A stretch of DNA of 64,000 nucleotides from Planctomyces sp. SH-PL14 (GTDB lineage: Bacteria; Planctomycetota; Planctomycetia; Planctomycetales; Planctomycetaceae): contig NZ_CP011270.1 in the NCBI RefSeq assembly GCF_001610835.1, positions 5,474,001 through 5,538,000 of the forward strand. Reading direction: 5' to 3'. Positions 15,989 to 22,749 of the stretch are shown here, one piece after another (position 1 is the first letter of the stretch; each line of letters starts with the position of its first letter). The translations under genes and the position numbers were made by a program. Below the pieces are notes generated by a model. The model made no database searches, had not been told where the DNA came from, and saw nothing but the letters and a program-made list of their open reading frames with translations.

Positions 15989-16308
15989 TGGTTTGCCGCG
16001 AAGGGTTTGTTCTCGAGGGCCTTCCGAGCGTTCAAGACTTCACGCATCCACGAGCGTTCAGCCTCTCGGTCTTCCTTGAGGAGCTGGATCTGCTCGGACT
16101 GCTTGGCCTCGATTCGCTCATACCCGGACTGGATCTGCATCAGGTGAGCGGGGACCATCGCTTTGATGTCCTGCAGGGCATACCAGCCCCCGGCGAGGAG
16201 TGTCGTGACGATGGCGCCGAGCAGGACCGTTGTCGGTGGCTGCGAGAAGAGGAACTCCAGGGCTCTCTCTTTGACAGACTTTGAACCGTTCGTTCCCTCT
16301 TCAGCCAT
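15985..16308 (-). CDS. Membrane protein with coiled coil, first gene of the lysis-like cassette
   Basis: 107 residues. A charged start is followed by one membrane helix at about 27-48 (TTVLLGAIVTTLLAGGWYAL). The rest is a charged heptad-type helix (HLMQIQSGYERIEAKQSEQIQLLKEDREAERSWMREVLNARKAL). It recalls haemolysin XhlA-type lysis accessory proteins, though with the membrane helix before the coiled coil. GAGG six bases upstream of the ATG is the ribosome site. A 15-codon leader frame ends three bases before this gene. Confidence 0.6.
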   Translation of the reverse strand: MAEEGTNGSKSVKERALEFLFSQPPTTVLLGAIVTTLLAGGWYALQDIKAMVPAHLMQIQSGYERIEAKQSEQIQLLKEDREAERSWMREVLNARKALENKPFAANQ

Positions 16309-16311
16309 CCG

Positions 16312-16359
16312 TCACCTCAACTCCATGAAAAGCTCCCCGCTTGGCTCATTGCCGTCCAA
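16312..16359 (-). CDS. 15-residue leader peptide before the lysis-like cassette
   Basis: A TTG start at 16359 follows a complete Shine-Dalgarno (GGAGGTGAT, minus strand of 16365-16373) with nine bases after GGAGG. The short frame MDGNEPSGELFMELR ends in TGA, three bases before the ATG of the first membrane protein. Both its ribosome site and start lie in the loop of the 13-bp inverted repeat, so it may control entry of ribosomes into the operon. Small size keeps confidence low. Confidence 0.35.
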   Translation of the reverse strand: MDGNEPSGELFMELR

Positions 16360-16409
16360 GGCGGATCACCTCCCTCCAGGGGATAGAGTTGAACCAGAGC
16401 CAAGCGGGG
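16335..16409. promoter_or_regulatory. 13-bp inverted repeat in the leader of the lysis/late operon
   Basis: CCCCGCTTGGCTC at 16335-16347 and its exact complement GAGCCAAGCGGGG at 16397-16409 flank 49 nt. In the transcript the arms enclose a perfect Shine-Dalgarno and a TTG start. It lies in the only clear gap (16309-16434) ahead of the long coupled late operon, just downstream of a zinc-ribbon gene. It may act as mRNA hairpin or as a protein operator. Confidence 0.5.
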
Positions 16410-16434
16410 CTCTTACAGCATGGCAAGCGGCCAG

Positions 16435-16683
16435 CTAAGTAGAAGAGGTCTTGAGCCTATAAAGCTCTTTGTCAAACAGGGAAAGTCCACCCGTCGAATC
16501 GGGGACTCTCTTTTTAACCCGTTTGATGTCATAAGAGACCCACTTCTCGGTTGTATAAGCCTGAAGCGGGCAACTGGGAGTGGTGCAAACGCGGCAGCGA
16601 TCGTACTCGGTCAGCCCTTTGGTGTCCGCGTCGTCGTTACCATAGACGACGCGGGTCGGAGCATGGCAGTAGGGGCACAGCAA
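16435..16683 (-). CDS. Zinc-ribbon protein, Ogr/Delta- or NrdR-like; possible late activator
   Basis: 82 residues starting MLCPYCHAPTRVVYGNDDADTKGLTEYDRCRVC. CxxC at 3-6 and CxxC at 30-33 (plus Cys38) with YTTEKWVSYDIKR after them form the pattern of the Ogr/Delta activators of P2-like phages, which also resembles the NrdR zinc ribbon. Its position immediately ahead of the late operon is what one expects for a late-gene activator. This is an inference from pattern and place. Confidence 0.6.
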   Translation of the reverse strand: MLCPYCHAPTRVVYGNDDADTKGLTEYDRCRVCTTPSCPLQAYTTEKWVSYDIKRVKKRVPDSTGGLSLFDKELYRLKTSST

Positions 16684-16736
16684 CTCTTACTCCTGGGAGA
16701 ACTCGAATCCCTTCTGCGGTTCCAGCCTCGGGTCTC

Positions 16737-16943
16737 TCATTGCTCGGGGTCCTCGCTGATGACTTCGGTGACTCTTCGGAGTAGGCGGAATCGCATGGAG
16801 CGGTTTCGGGCTCTCTCCGTGACCAGTTGATCTTCTGCCGTACCGCGTGACGCGATGCCGGGAATCCATCGCCCCCAGTCTCCGCTCACAGGATCGAACG
16901 CCTCGATGGTGAAGGTCTCGTTCGTCGGGTCTCTCTGGCTCAT
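16737..16943 (-). CDS. Small phage protein, unknown
   Basis: 68 residues from ATG 16943 (MSQRDPTNETFTIEAFDPVSGDWGRWIPGIASRGTAEDQL...), overlapping the upstream stop as ATGA. WGRWIPGIAS and the basic RNRSMRFRLLRRV may bind nucleic acid, but no family is recognised. Confidence 0.55.
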   Translation of the reverse strand: MSQRDPTNETFTIEAFDPVSGDWGRWIPGIASRGTAEDQLVTERARNRSMRFRLLRRVTEVISEDPEQ

Positions 16944-17203
16944 TGGGTTGGCTCCTTCAGTCTCTTGATGGCCGCCCGGATCTTCCGTTGCTCGGTCTCG
17001 TAGTCTTCCTTGATGGCGACCAGATCGAGTTCCGCCTCTTCGATTGCTTGGGCTCTCGCTGCGTCGCAGGTCTTGTGGTAGCTGTAGCACACGTGACGCT
17101 TCCTGCTCTTTCGGCCGTCAGGGTGGTAGACAAAGTCCCTCGTGGCGCGCACCACAGACACTTCGACGACCTCGTACCCTCTGCGTAACCACCACGTTTC
17201 CAC
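16940..17203 (-). CDS. Small phage protein, unknown
   Basis: 87 residues (METWWLRRGYEVVEVSVVRATRDFVYHPDGRKSRKRHVCYSYHK...). The first half is beta-type and basic. The second half is a charged helix (ARAQAIEEAELDLVAIKEDYETEQRKIRAAIKRLKE). Coupled with the following gene. No family recognised. Confidence 0.55.
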   Translation of the reverse strand: METWWLRRGYEVVEVSVVRATRDFVYHPDGRKSRKRHVCYSYHKTCDAARAQAIEEAELDLVAIKEDYETEQRKIRAAIKRLKEPTQ

Positions 17204-17241
17204 GCCCCCCTCCTTCCGCCCGAACGGGCTAGTTCTGTGAC

Positions 17242-17622
17242 TTACCTCGACGCCGACACATTGGCGTTTGGGTAGTCCCTACATGCCTCCAGATAGCTGC
17301 GAACCCAGGGGACGAATTGTTCGTAAGTCCCCCAACCGTTCGACGCATTGAACTGCTGGTAGTGCAGCGGAGCTGCAACCAGCTTCTCCAAGCCCGCCTG
17401 AATCAGCGGGATCAACTGGGCCGCCTTGGTCACCCCGATCTCTTCAGGTCGCCAAAGGGCTTCGTAGATGCCCGCCTCCCTGGCCATTCGATTGAGATTG
17501 TGGGTGATGTTCGAGTCGTAGTACCGCTCGCATTGCGTTCTCTTGTGAGCGTGTCCACAGCACCGACATTCGCACTCGACCTCTTCAGGGTCACCTTCCA
17601 AGTACACATCCAGACTCATCAT
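17242..17622 (-). CDS. Conserved phage/bacterial hypothetical with Cys-rich N-terminus
   Basis: 126 residues (MMSLDVYLEGDPEEVECECRCCGHAHKRTQC...YYDSNITHNLNRMAREAGIYEALWRPEE). Five cysteines and a histidine at 17-31 look like a zinc site. The SNITHNL..MA..AG.YEALWRPEE and NGWGTYE..VPWVRSYLEAC segments are shared by a widespread family of uncharacterised proteins in phages and actinobacteria. Role unknown. GAGAGGTGGG upstream serves as ribosome site. Confidence 0.7.
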   Translation of the reverse strand: MMSLDVYLEGDPEEVECECRCCGHAHKRTQCERYYDSNITHNLNRMAREAGIYEALWRPEEIGVTKAAQLIPLIQAGLEKLVAAPLHYQQFNASNGWGTYEQFVPWVRSYLEACRDYPNANVSASR

Positions 17623-17666
17623 CCCACCTCTCCTCGTTCGCCCCGGATGGGGCTTGGGTTACTGGT

Positions 17667-18062
17667 CTACTCCATGTCGCCGGTGAACACGTTCTTGAGT
17701 TCCCGGATGCTCGACTTCCATCCCTCCCAGACGCCCTTGCCGCTCACCTTCAACTCCACGTAGTCGCCGTAGGAATTGGGGATGAAGTCAGGCACGTAGT
17801 CCTCGATCGTTTTGACCACGGCGCCAGCAGGGTCGATTAGTTCGTAGACCCCGCTGTCGCACGCCTTCCATGTCTCTTCGGCCTCCAGTCCAGAGGGCCA
17901 GGCCTGAATCACCCCATCGTCCACGCCGACGACCAGCGTCACCTGATTGCCTTTGCGACCGGGGAAGTCCTCGGCGGTCTCGTCATCGTCACGGACAGGC
18001 ACCGTGAGCCGGATAGCAGCGATCTCGATCTCTTTGGTCTTCGGAACTTTCAACTTCATCAT
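17667..18062 (-). CDS. Phage hypothetical, beta-rich
   Basis: 131 residues (MMKLKVPKTKEIEIAAIRLTVPVRDDDETAEDFPGRKGNQVTLVVGVDDGVIQ...). It looks like a single beta domain (TWKACDSGVYELIDPAGAVVKTIEDYVPDFIP) ending with helix KSSIRELKNVFTGDME. GGGAGAGGGATG upstream gives a fair ribosome site. Confidence 0.6.
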   Translation of the reverse strand: MMKLKVPKTKEIEIAAIRLTVPVRDDDETAEDFPGRKGNQVTLVVGVDDGVIQAWPSGLEAEETWKACDSGVYELIDPAGAVVKTIEDYVPDFIPNSYGDYVELKVSGKGVWEGWKSSIRELKNVFTGDME

Positions 18063-18098
18063 CCCTCTCCCATGTAGTGCCGAACCTCTCGGCTTGAT

Positions 18099-18195
18099 TG
18101 GTGATGCCGGGATCTGCCCCCGGTTGCATCCGACTCAGTCCTCAGGACGAAAGCCTATCCCCTGAGTCCGACGCACAGACTATCTCACCATCACC
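18099..18195 (-). ncRNA. Cloverleaf-like structured element (possible degenerate phage tRNA)
   Basis: 97 nt in the gap 18063-18231. A 7-bp closing helix GGTGATG/CATCACC followed by A lies next to a 5-bp/7-base hairpin CCGGG-GGCAGAT-CCCGG, exactly the layout of acceptor plus T arm. Inside, TAGG/CCTG encloses a 7-base loop CTTTCGT with U33 and a TTC at the anticodon place. The T loop lacks TTC, the D region is too long, and a stronger GACTCAG/CTGAGTC helix competes. It may be a decayed tRNA or another folded RNA. Confidence 0.3.
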
Positions 18196-18231
18196 ATGAG
18201 CGTTTTCGCGATGCGCTCCCCCGCGTCTACC

Positions 18232-18540
18232 TCAGCCGATGACGACTCGCAGAGGCTCTTTGGAAACCTCTCTGGCATTCTTGATCATCAGTTGCGCCAT
18301 CTCGACTGCCTGCTGAGGAGTCATCCCGACCCACGTAACGGGCTTGCCGAAGTCGATGACGACTACGCCTCGTTCCCCGTCACCCCCGATTTTGAATGCG
18401 ACCTCACCGTCATCCGACGCATTGAGTCGGCCATTCGGGTATTCCCGCTTTGCCATGCCCTCCTGCTGCTGCTTTAGCCGCTCAATGAGTCGACTCTGCT
18501 CCTGCTCAAAAGGGTTGTCGCCGTGGTGCTGAAAGCTCAT
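18232..18540 (-). CDS. Phage hypothetical
   Basis: 102 residues from ATG 18540, chosen because AAGGAGA lies at the right distance. Start MSFQHHGDNPFEQEQSRLIERLKQQQEGMAKREYPNGRLNASDDGEVAFKIGGDGE; end MTPQQAVEMAQLMIKNAREV. A Gln-rich helix precedes a small beta part. Many phages carry short proteins ending in this kind of A.EMA..LI..A.. helix; the role is unknown. Confidence 0.6.
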   Translation of the reverse strand: MSFQHHGDNPFEQEQSRLIERLKQQQEGMAKREYPNGRLNASDDGEVAFKIGGDGERGVVVIDFGKPVTWVGMTPQQAVEMAQLMIKNAREVSKEPLRVVIG

Positions 18541-18614
18541 CTCGATCTCCTTGGTTAACGTACTACTTGCGGTGATGCTCACGTCGCATCACCTCCCTTC
18601 GTGCCTCGCGGCGG

Positions 18615-18947
18615 TTACTCAACCTCTCGTCGCTCTGGTGCCTTGGTGCCGAAATCCGTCGCCTTCTTCAGTTCGGTCAGTCCGGCAATCAGGGCGTCAA
18701 TGAATGACACGGTCTCGTCCTCTTGGGCAACACCTCCGCTTCCTTGGAAGGCGATCCACGTCCCCCATTGGTCACGCACGCACTGGACGTGAAGTTCCGG
18801 TGGCTCGTTCTCCTTTCGACCATTGACGAAAACGTCGAGCGTCATGCCGAACAGGCCCTCGTCGTTCTCGGTCACCTCGATCCACGACCGAGGCGCGTCC
18901 GACTGGTGAGTGCAATTGTCGAATTCAAACTCCACCTTCGCAGCCAT
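18615..18947 (-). CDS. Phage hypothetical
   Basis: 110 residues (MAAKVEFEFDNCTHQSDAPRSWIEVTENDEGLFGMTLDVFVNGR...), acidic, beta-type in the first two thirds with a C-terminal helix DALIAGLTELKKATDFG. No family recognised. Confidence 0.55.
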   Translation of the reverse strand: MAAKVEFEFDNCTHQSDAPRSWIEVTENDEGLFGMTLDVFVNGRKENEPPELHVQCVRDQWGTWIAFQGSGGVAQEDETVSFIDALIAGLTELKKATDFGTKAPERREVE

Positions 18948-18969
18948 CTCTCAAATCTCCCTCGGTTGG

Positions 18970-19314
18970 TTATCGACTCAGCCGCTCGATGTCCTGGTGA
19001 ACCTCAAGCATGGTCTGTGGCAGTAGACCGAACGGAATGAACTCTGCATTGGCTGCGGCGCTGTGAACCTTTCCGTCGATCAGGTGCAGTTCGTACAGCC
19101 GCCCACCTTCAGGCCCTCGGAAGATGAAGAGGTTGGACTGCCTCTCCGCCCCCAACTCCACCAACCCAGTCTCGCTGACCGGGGTCTGGGCGAGGCGGTA
19201 GGAGGCGAGGGCTGCTTCTGCAACGATCGCGCAGTCACACGCGTAGGCGTATTCAGTGTCATGATCTCTGGCCTCCAGCCGCTTCAGTGCTTCCAGCCTC
19301 TCTTCAGCCTTCAT
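18970..19314 (-). CDS. Phage hypothetical
   Basis: 114 residues from ATG 19314 (MKAEERLEALKRLEARDHDTEYAYACDCAIVAEAALASYRLAQ...). It overlaps the upstream stop by 11 nt. N-terminal charged helices, then a short beta part (NLFIFRGPEGGRLYELHLIDGKVHS). No family recognised. Confidence 0.55.
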   Translation of the reverse strand: MKAEERLEALKRLEARDHDTEYAYACDCAIVAEAALASYRLAQTPVSETGLVELGAERQSNLFIFRGPEGGRLYELHLIDGKVHSAAANAEFIPFGLLPQTMLEVHQDIERLSR

Positions 19315-19771
19315 TGGGGGCTCCTTTCTGAACCTGCACCTTCCACCACCACTTGCCGTCCGAGTCACGAATGGCCGGCACGCACGAGACACAAACAGGG
19401 TGGGAGCGGATCGCCCAGTCGGGCATGGTCTCGGCGGGTTCCCAACGGAAGGTCCCGTCCATGAAGTCGTAGCCAGCCTCGTAACGGATGCATGCGAGAT
19501 GCTCCTCGCAGATGTCACCGCACTTCGACGCCCATCGTTCCCGCACCCCGACAACGGCGCCGGGAAGGAAGGGGGGAATGACAGATCCCAGAATCTTCCG
19601 CAGCCTTCCCTCCAGAGGACCGCAGAGAACGAAGAAGAGTTCTCCGTTTACGTCCTCTTCCTCATTGAAGGCCTCAACTCCGTCTGGGGCATCGGCCATG
19701 GGCACCCAAACCTCAACCCGCTCCCCGTTCGCAATCCTCCGTGCCTCGGAGTCGGTCGCTGTGATGGTCAT
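19304..19771 (-). CDS. ASCH-like phage protein
   Basis: 155 residues from ATG 19771, overlapping the previous stop as ATGA. PFLPGAVVGVRERWASKCGD, a later RYEAGYDFMDGTFRWEPAETMPDWAIRSHPVCVSCVPAI and a terminal WWWKVQVQ strand match the layout of phage ASCH/PUA-fold proteins (compare the next ASCH protein at 20829-21554). Such domains are thought to bind RNA or modified nucleotides. Confidence 0.5.
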   Translation of the reverse strand: MTITATDSEARRIANGERVEVWVPMADAPDGVEAFNEEEDVNGELFFVLCGPLEGRLRKILGSVIPPFLPGAVVGVRERWASKCGDICEEHLACIRYEAGYDFMDGTFRWEPAETMPDWAIRSHPVCVSCVPAIRDSDGKWWWKVQVQKGAPNEG

Positions 19772-20166
19772 GGCGTGGCTCCGGTCGTGTTCCTGTTGTT
19801 CCATGCCTCAAGGGTGCAGTCCGCCGTGTGTCCATCCTCCACGTGACAGATGGAGCATTCATCCGCATTTCGGAGGCAGTCGAACTGCGACTGGGGCAAC
19901 TTCTCGATGACGCTCGCAGCCAGATTCAGTTGCTCCCGCGCCTCCTCAAGCTGCTGGCGGAGTCCTGGCACCGGGTCGGGGATGACCTGCTCCCCGATGC
20001 TGTCCAACTCGTCATCGTTGAACCAATTCCCAAAGCCCGGGAGAAACCATCCCCACCCGGATCCCTCTGCGTCATTGATGTACGCCCAAGTCCCAACCTC
20101 CTGTTGCCCCTGGAATACGACCCAGTAGTGACCTGCGGTTCTGTCGTTGTAGGGCGACTCACTCAT
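19768..20166 (-). CDS. Phage hypothetical
   Basis: 132 residues (MSESPYNDRTAGHYWVVFQGQQEVGTWAYINDAEGSGWGWFLPGFGNWFNDDELDSIGEQVIP...). An aromatic N-terminal beta domain with the family-like HYWV...W..A.....GWFLPG pattern is followed by a helix and a short Cys/His cluster (CLRNADECSICHVEDGHTADC) that may bind zinc. Confidence 0.6.
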   Translation of the reverse strand: MSESPYNDRTAGHYWVVFQGQQEVGTWAYINDAEGSGWGWFLPGFGNWFNDDELDSIGEQVIPDPVPGLRQQLEEAREQLNLAASVIEKLPQSQFDCLRNADECSICHVEDGHTADCTLEAWNNRNTTGATP

Positions 20167-20196
20167 GGCTCACCTCAGGGCCTTTCGGGGGTGTTG

Positions 20197-20832
20197 TCAT
20201 AACGGTTCGACTCCATTTGGCCCCTTCGGCTTGGGCATCCAGTGAGTCACCTCGGTATCGAGCGGATACCACTTCCAGTCGCCAAACATGCTCGTTGTGT
20301 ATTCGCAGATTTCGCCGTCAATGAACCGAACGTCTGGCTTGCGACCATGGAACGTGGCCCAGACATCGAACTCGCTCCCATCCTTCGGCGCCGACTCAAT
20401 CCCGCGCCACTCGTCGGTCTTTGCGGGCTTGTCTGACTCGTCGGAACTGGGTGCAGTCGTTGCGGAATTTGCAACAACTGAAGCCTTCGCAACCGCCTGC
20501 TCGTAGCCGGGGAGGAGGGTGCGGAGCCAGTAGTACGATTTTGCGAGGATGATCGTCTCCTCTCCAGACTCAGGGTGCGTGAAGACCTTGAGGGAAAAGC
20601 CGCGGTGAGAGATCGCCTCCACCAACTCCTCAAGGCTCGGCAGGGGGACCGGGCGACGGTAGTCCTCGCTAGTCCCTCTCCTCATCCAGTTTGCCAAGAC
20701 CCAAGAGCCTTTGAGTTGAATCTCATCTCCCGTCTCCAGCGGTACGTCCTTCTCCAACCGCACCCACGCCCGCCACTCGCGCGGCTGCCACTGCTCAAGC
20801 GTCCATTTGCCGATGGTCAGTTCAGTGCTCAT
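20197..20832 (-). CDS. Phage protein with C-terminal DUF551 domain
   Basis: 211 residues from ATG 20832, coupled (ATGA) to the ASCH gene stop. The last 65 residues, DEWRGIESAPKDGSEFDVWATFHGRKPDVRFIDGEI ... VTHWMPKPKGP, carry the WxxxxxAPKDG and THWMPxP motifs of DUF551, frequent in phages. The first 120 residues (LEQWQPREWRAWVRLEKDVPLETGDEIQLKG) form a separate unknown domain. Confidence 0.65.
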   Translation of the reverse strand: MSTELTIGKWTLEQWQPREWRAWVRLEKDVPLETGDEIQLKGSWVLANWMRRGTSEDYRRPVPLPSLEELVEAISHRGFSLKVFTHPESGEETIILAKSYYWLRTLLPGYEQAVAKASVVANSATTAPSSDESDKPAKTDEWRGIESAPKDGSEFDVWATFHGRKPDVRFIDGEICEYTTSMFGDWKWYPLDTEVTHWMPKPKGPNGVEPL

Positions 20833-21554
20833 TGCCCCACCTCGATTCGCTTGAAGTCGATGGCCCAGATCCACGGGTTGAGCGCCCATGAGCCGTCTCC
20901 GTTGATGGATTCCCAGAGGCTCAAGAATGACTTGATGGGCTGGCCTGTTGCTTCAGCCTCCCATTGCTCACGCTTGCCGTAGAGCTTCCAGATTTGCCGA
21001 ACGGGTTCGATCCCCTCCGCGATCGCATCCTCCTCGCTGATGTCCTGCAACCTCTCGACCTTGATGCCCGTGATCTCCAGCGTGAGGCGGCTGGCCCAGC
21101 GCGGCATGTGTATGGAGGGGATCTTCTTCCATTGAACGCGGTCCCATCCCGGTCCTTCCGCCTTGGGTGGCTCATCGAACCTCACCTGCCTATCGCCGGA
21201 CCAGCAGATCTCCCACTCGCCCGACTCTCCAAAGTCGTGCCTGTAGTTGTGCCCGTGTTGCCAGCAGGGCTCCTTCATCCAAAAGTGCCCATCGGGTCGG
21301 TAGCACATCGTTACCGGCCCAATCACGCGATCGTTTGCAACGCGAATCCGTGCAAATGGGCATGTGATCCATGAGTGGGTTTCGCACGACGAGTTGAAGG
21401 CACAGACGAGCCCGTGTTCATCAATCTCGATCTCGCGTCCAGACGCCCACTTCGGCACCTTGACGGGTACGCGGAACTGTGTCTGCTGCCCCGACAGGAT
21501 CGCCGTCGGTCGCAGGTCCTTCGCGTAGATCGGCCGCTCTGTTCCAGTGCTCAT
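20829..21554 (-). CDS. ASCH-domain phage protein
   Basis: 241 residues from ATG 21554 (MSTGTERPIYAKDLRPTAILSGQQTQFRVPV). The C-terminal half has the hallmark WKKIPSIHMPRWASRLTLEITGIKVERLQDISEEDAIAEGIEPV and ends NPWIWAIDFKRIEV. These are typical of the large group of phage ASCH-domain proteins. The middle contains several Cys and His (SSCETHSWITCPFARIRV, CWQHGHNYRHDFG). Proposed role is RNA or modified-base binding. Confidence 0.8.
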   Translation of the reverse strand: MSTGTERPIYAKDLRPTAILSGQQTQFRVPVKVPKWASGREIEIDEHGLVCAFNSSCETHSWITCPFARIRVANDRVIGPVTMCYRPDGHFWMKEPCWQHGHNYRHDFGESGEWEICWSGDRQVRFDEPPKAEGPGWDRVQWKKIPSIHMPRWASRLTLEITGIKVERLQDISEEDAIAEGIEPVRQIWKLYGKREQWEAEATGQPIKSFLSLWESINGDGSWALNPWIWAIDFKRIEVGQ

Positions 21555-21724
21555 CCCTTGCCCTCCGCCTTTGGTTGTCGTGCGTGTCTTAGAAACCACA
21601 GCGACCGAGTCCGCTTCGTGTGTCCACAGTTCTTGCACTGAATCAGCACGGACGAATCGGATCGGCTGAGAATCAACCATGAGTCCCAGCCACACGAGCA
21701 TCGATCAGTTCCCCGCTTCGGCAT
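21551..21724 (-). CDS. Small zinc-ribbon protein
   Basis: 57 residues from ATG 21724 (MPKRGTDRCSCGWDSWLILSRSDSSVLIQCKNCGHTKRTRS). CSCG and CKNCGH make a four-cysteine zinc ribbon. It overlaps the upstream gene by 20 nt and the ASCH start by four. Likely nucleic-acid or protein binding. Confidence 0.6.
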   Translation of the reverse strand: MPKRGTDRCSCGWDSWLILSRSDSSVLIQCKNCGHTKRTRSLWFLRHARQPKAEGKG

Positions 21725-22328
21725 GTGCCCCTCCAGCGACATCGAGCTGGGCGAGCGTCTGGAGCGCGGCATCGTTCGAGCCCGGATCAGGCAGGCGGAT
21801 GAAGCCAAACTCGATGCCGTTCCGGATGAATTGGCGAGCAGCCTCAACCGCCACCCTCAGCCGGTCGTTCTGCTTGGTCAGCAGCTCGTGGTTGTTGACG
21901 GCTTCGACGATCAGGGCTGCGTTGGCCCTCGCAACGGGGTCCGGTTCGCCAGTCGTCCGCTGGTCCAGATACGCGATCAGCTCGTACTCGTTTGGGGTCT
22001 CGTGGCCAGGAATGTTGCAGCCGACCGCCGACAGAGCGATCACGCTCGTACTGGGGTACGGTCCGCCAAGTTCCCACGGTCTCGCGGTCGCCTGCTCAAA
22101 CATCTCGGAATCCCCGGCCTGCGACTGACGCACCGTTCGTCCGAACTTTGCCAGCGGCTGGAACGCCTCGACGCACTCTTTGGCCTTCGCGTCGTCGGCC
22201 ATCCACCGCGCGACCGTTTCGAGATCATCCGTCATCTCCCAGCATCGTCCGGGGCGACAGTAGATGTCCTCGTGGTGAGGGTGGCGACACTTTGCCGCGT
22301 ACTCGGCGACCTCAGTTTCGGTAAACAT
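21705..22328 (-). CDS. Phage hypothetical (Ead/Ea22-like end)
   Basis: 207 residues (MFTETEVAEYAAKCRHPHHEDIYCRPGRCWEMTDDLETVARWMADD...). The NAALIVEAVNNHELLTKQNDRLRVAVEAARQFI segment is the recurring C-terminal helix of many phage Ead/Ea22-like proteins of unknown function. The N-terminal Cys/His cluster may bind metal. Confidence 0.6.
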   Translation of the reverse strand: MFTETEVAEYAAKCRHPHHEDIYCRPGRCWEMTDDLETVARWMADDAKAKECVEAFQPLAKFGRTVRQSQAGDSEMFEQATARPWELGGPYPSTSVIALSAVGCNIPGHETPNEYELIAYLDQRTTGEPDPVARANAALIVEAVNNHELLTKQNDRLRVAVEAARQFIRNGIEFGFIRLPDPGSNDAALQTLAQLDVAGGAHAEAGN

Positions 22329-22364
22329 CTCGGAATCCTCCTGGGTTACTTCGGAGTGGTGAGT

Positions 22365-22598
22365 TCACTTGGACTCTGTTTCGAGTGGCACAATTTCCAA
22401 ATCAGACCAAGGTGGCGCAACAGCCATGTCTGGGTGACACGGCCGGCACATCCCCAGATCGGTCGAGTCGTAGAGGGTGTCGTACGTGCCCCACTCGCAC
22501 GTGTAGACGATCTTTCTTTTGAATCGCCGAAGCACCCACCTCAGCAGGCGAGAGTCGCAGAGTTCCACCACAAACAAGAACCACGTTCGCCTCTTCAC
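22365..22598 (-). CDS. Small phage protein, unknown
   Basis: 77 residues (MKRRTWFLFVVELCDSRLLRWVLRRFKRKIVYTCEWGTYDTLYDS...). A basic hydrophobic start and a CxxC (MCRPCHPDM) in the second half. No family recognised. Confidence 0.5.
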   Translation of the reverse strand: MKRRTWFLFVVELCDSRLLRWVLRRFKRKIVYTCEWGTYDTLYDSTDLGMCRPCHPDMAVAPPWSDLEIVPLETESK

Positions 22599-22634
22599 AG
22601 AAAACCTCCAGGGGGTACGAGCCGCGAGGGCGGG

Positions 22635-22748
22635 TCACTTGGTCTTCCTGATGAGTTGCCACACGGCCCACCACGCCACGCCGATCGCAAAAATCATTGC
22701 CGGAACGATCACGGCCCATAGGTAGATCCACATCCAGGACCACTTCAT
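22635..22748 (-). CDS. 37-residue membrane peptide
   Basis: From ATG 22748: MKWSWMWIYLWAVIVPAMIFAIGVAWWAVWQ and a basic end. It is nearly all one Trp-rich membrane helix. Purine-rich GGAGCCTGAG upstream is a fair ribosome site. It directly follows the methyltransferase stop. Confidence 0.45.
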   Translation of the reverse strand: MKWSWMWIYLWAVIVPAMIFAIGVAWWAVWQLIRKTK

Positions 22749-22749
22749 C

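Noticed and set aside
16687-16869. Small minus-strand frame between the zinc-ribbon gene and the next gene
   Set aside because: Overlaps the 16737-16943 gene almost completely and reads as basic shadow sequence.
18107-18195. Hammerhead ribozyme in the structured element
   Set aside because: A CTGAGGA box is present on one strand and CGAAA on the other, but never both in the required order on one strand.
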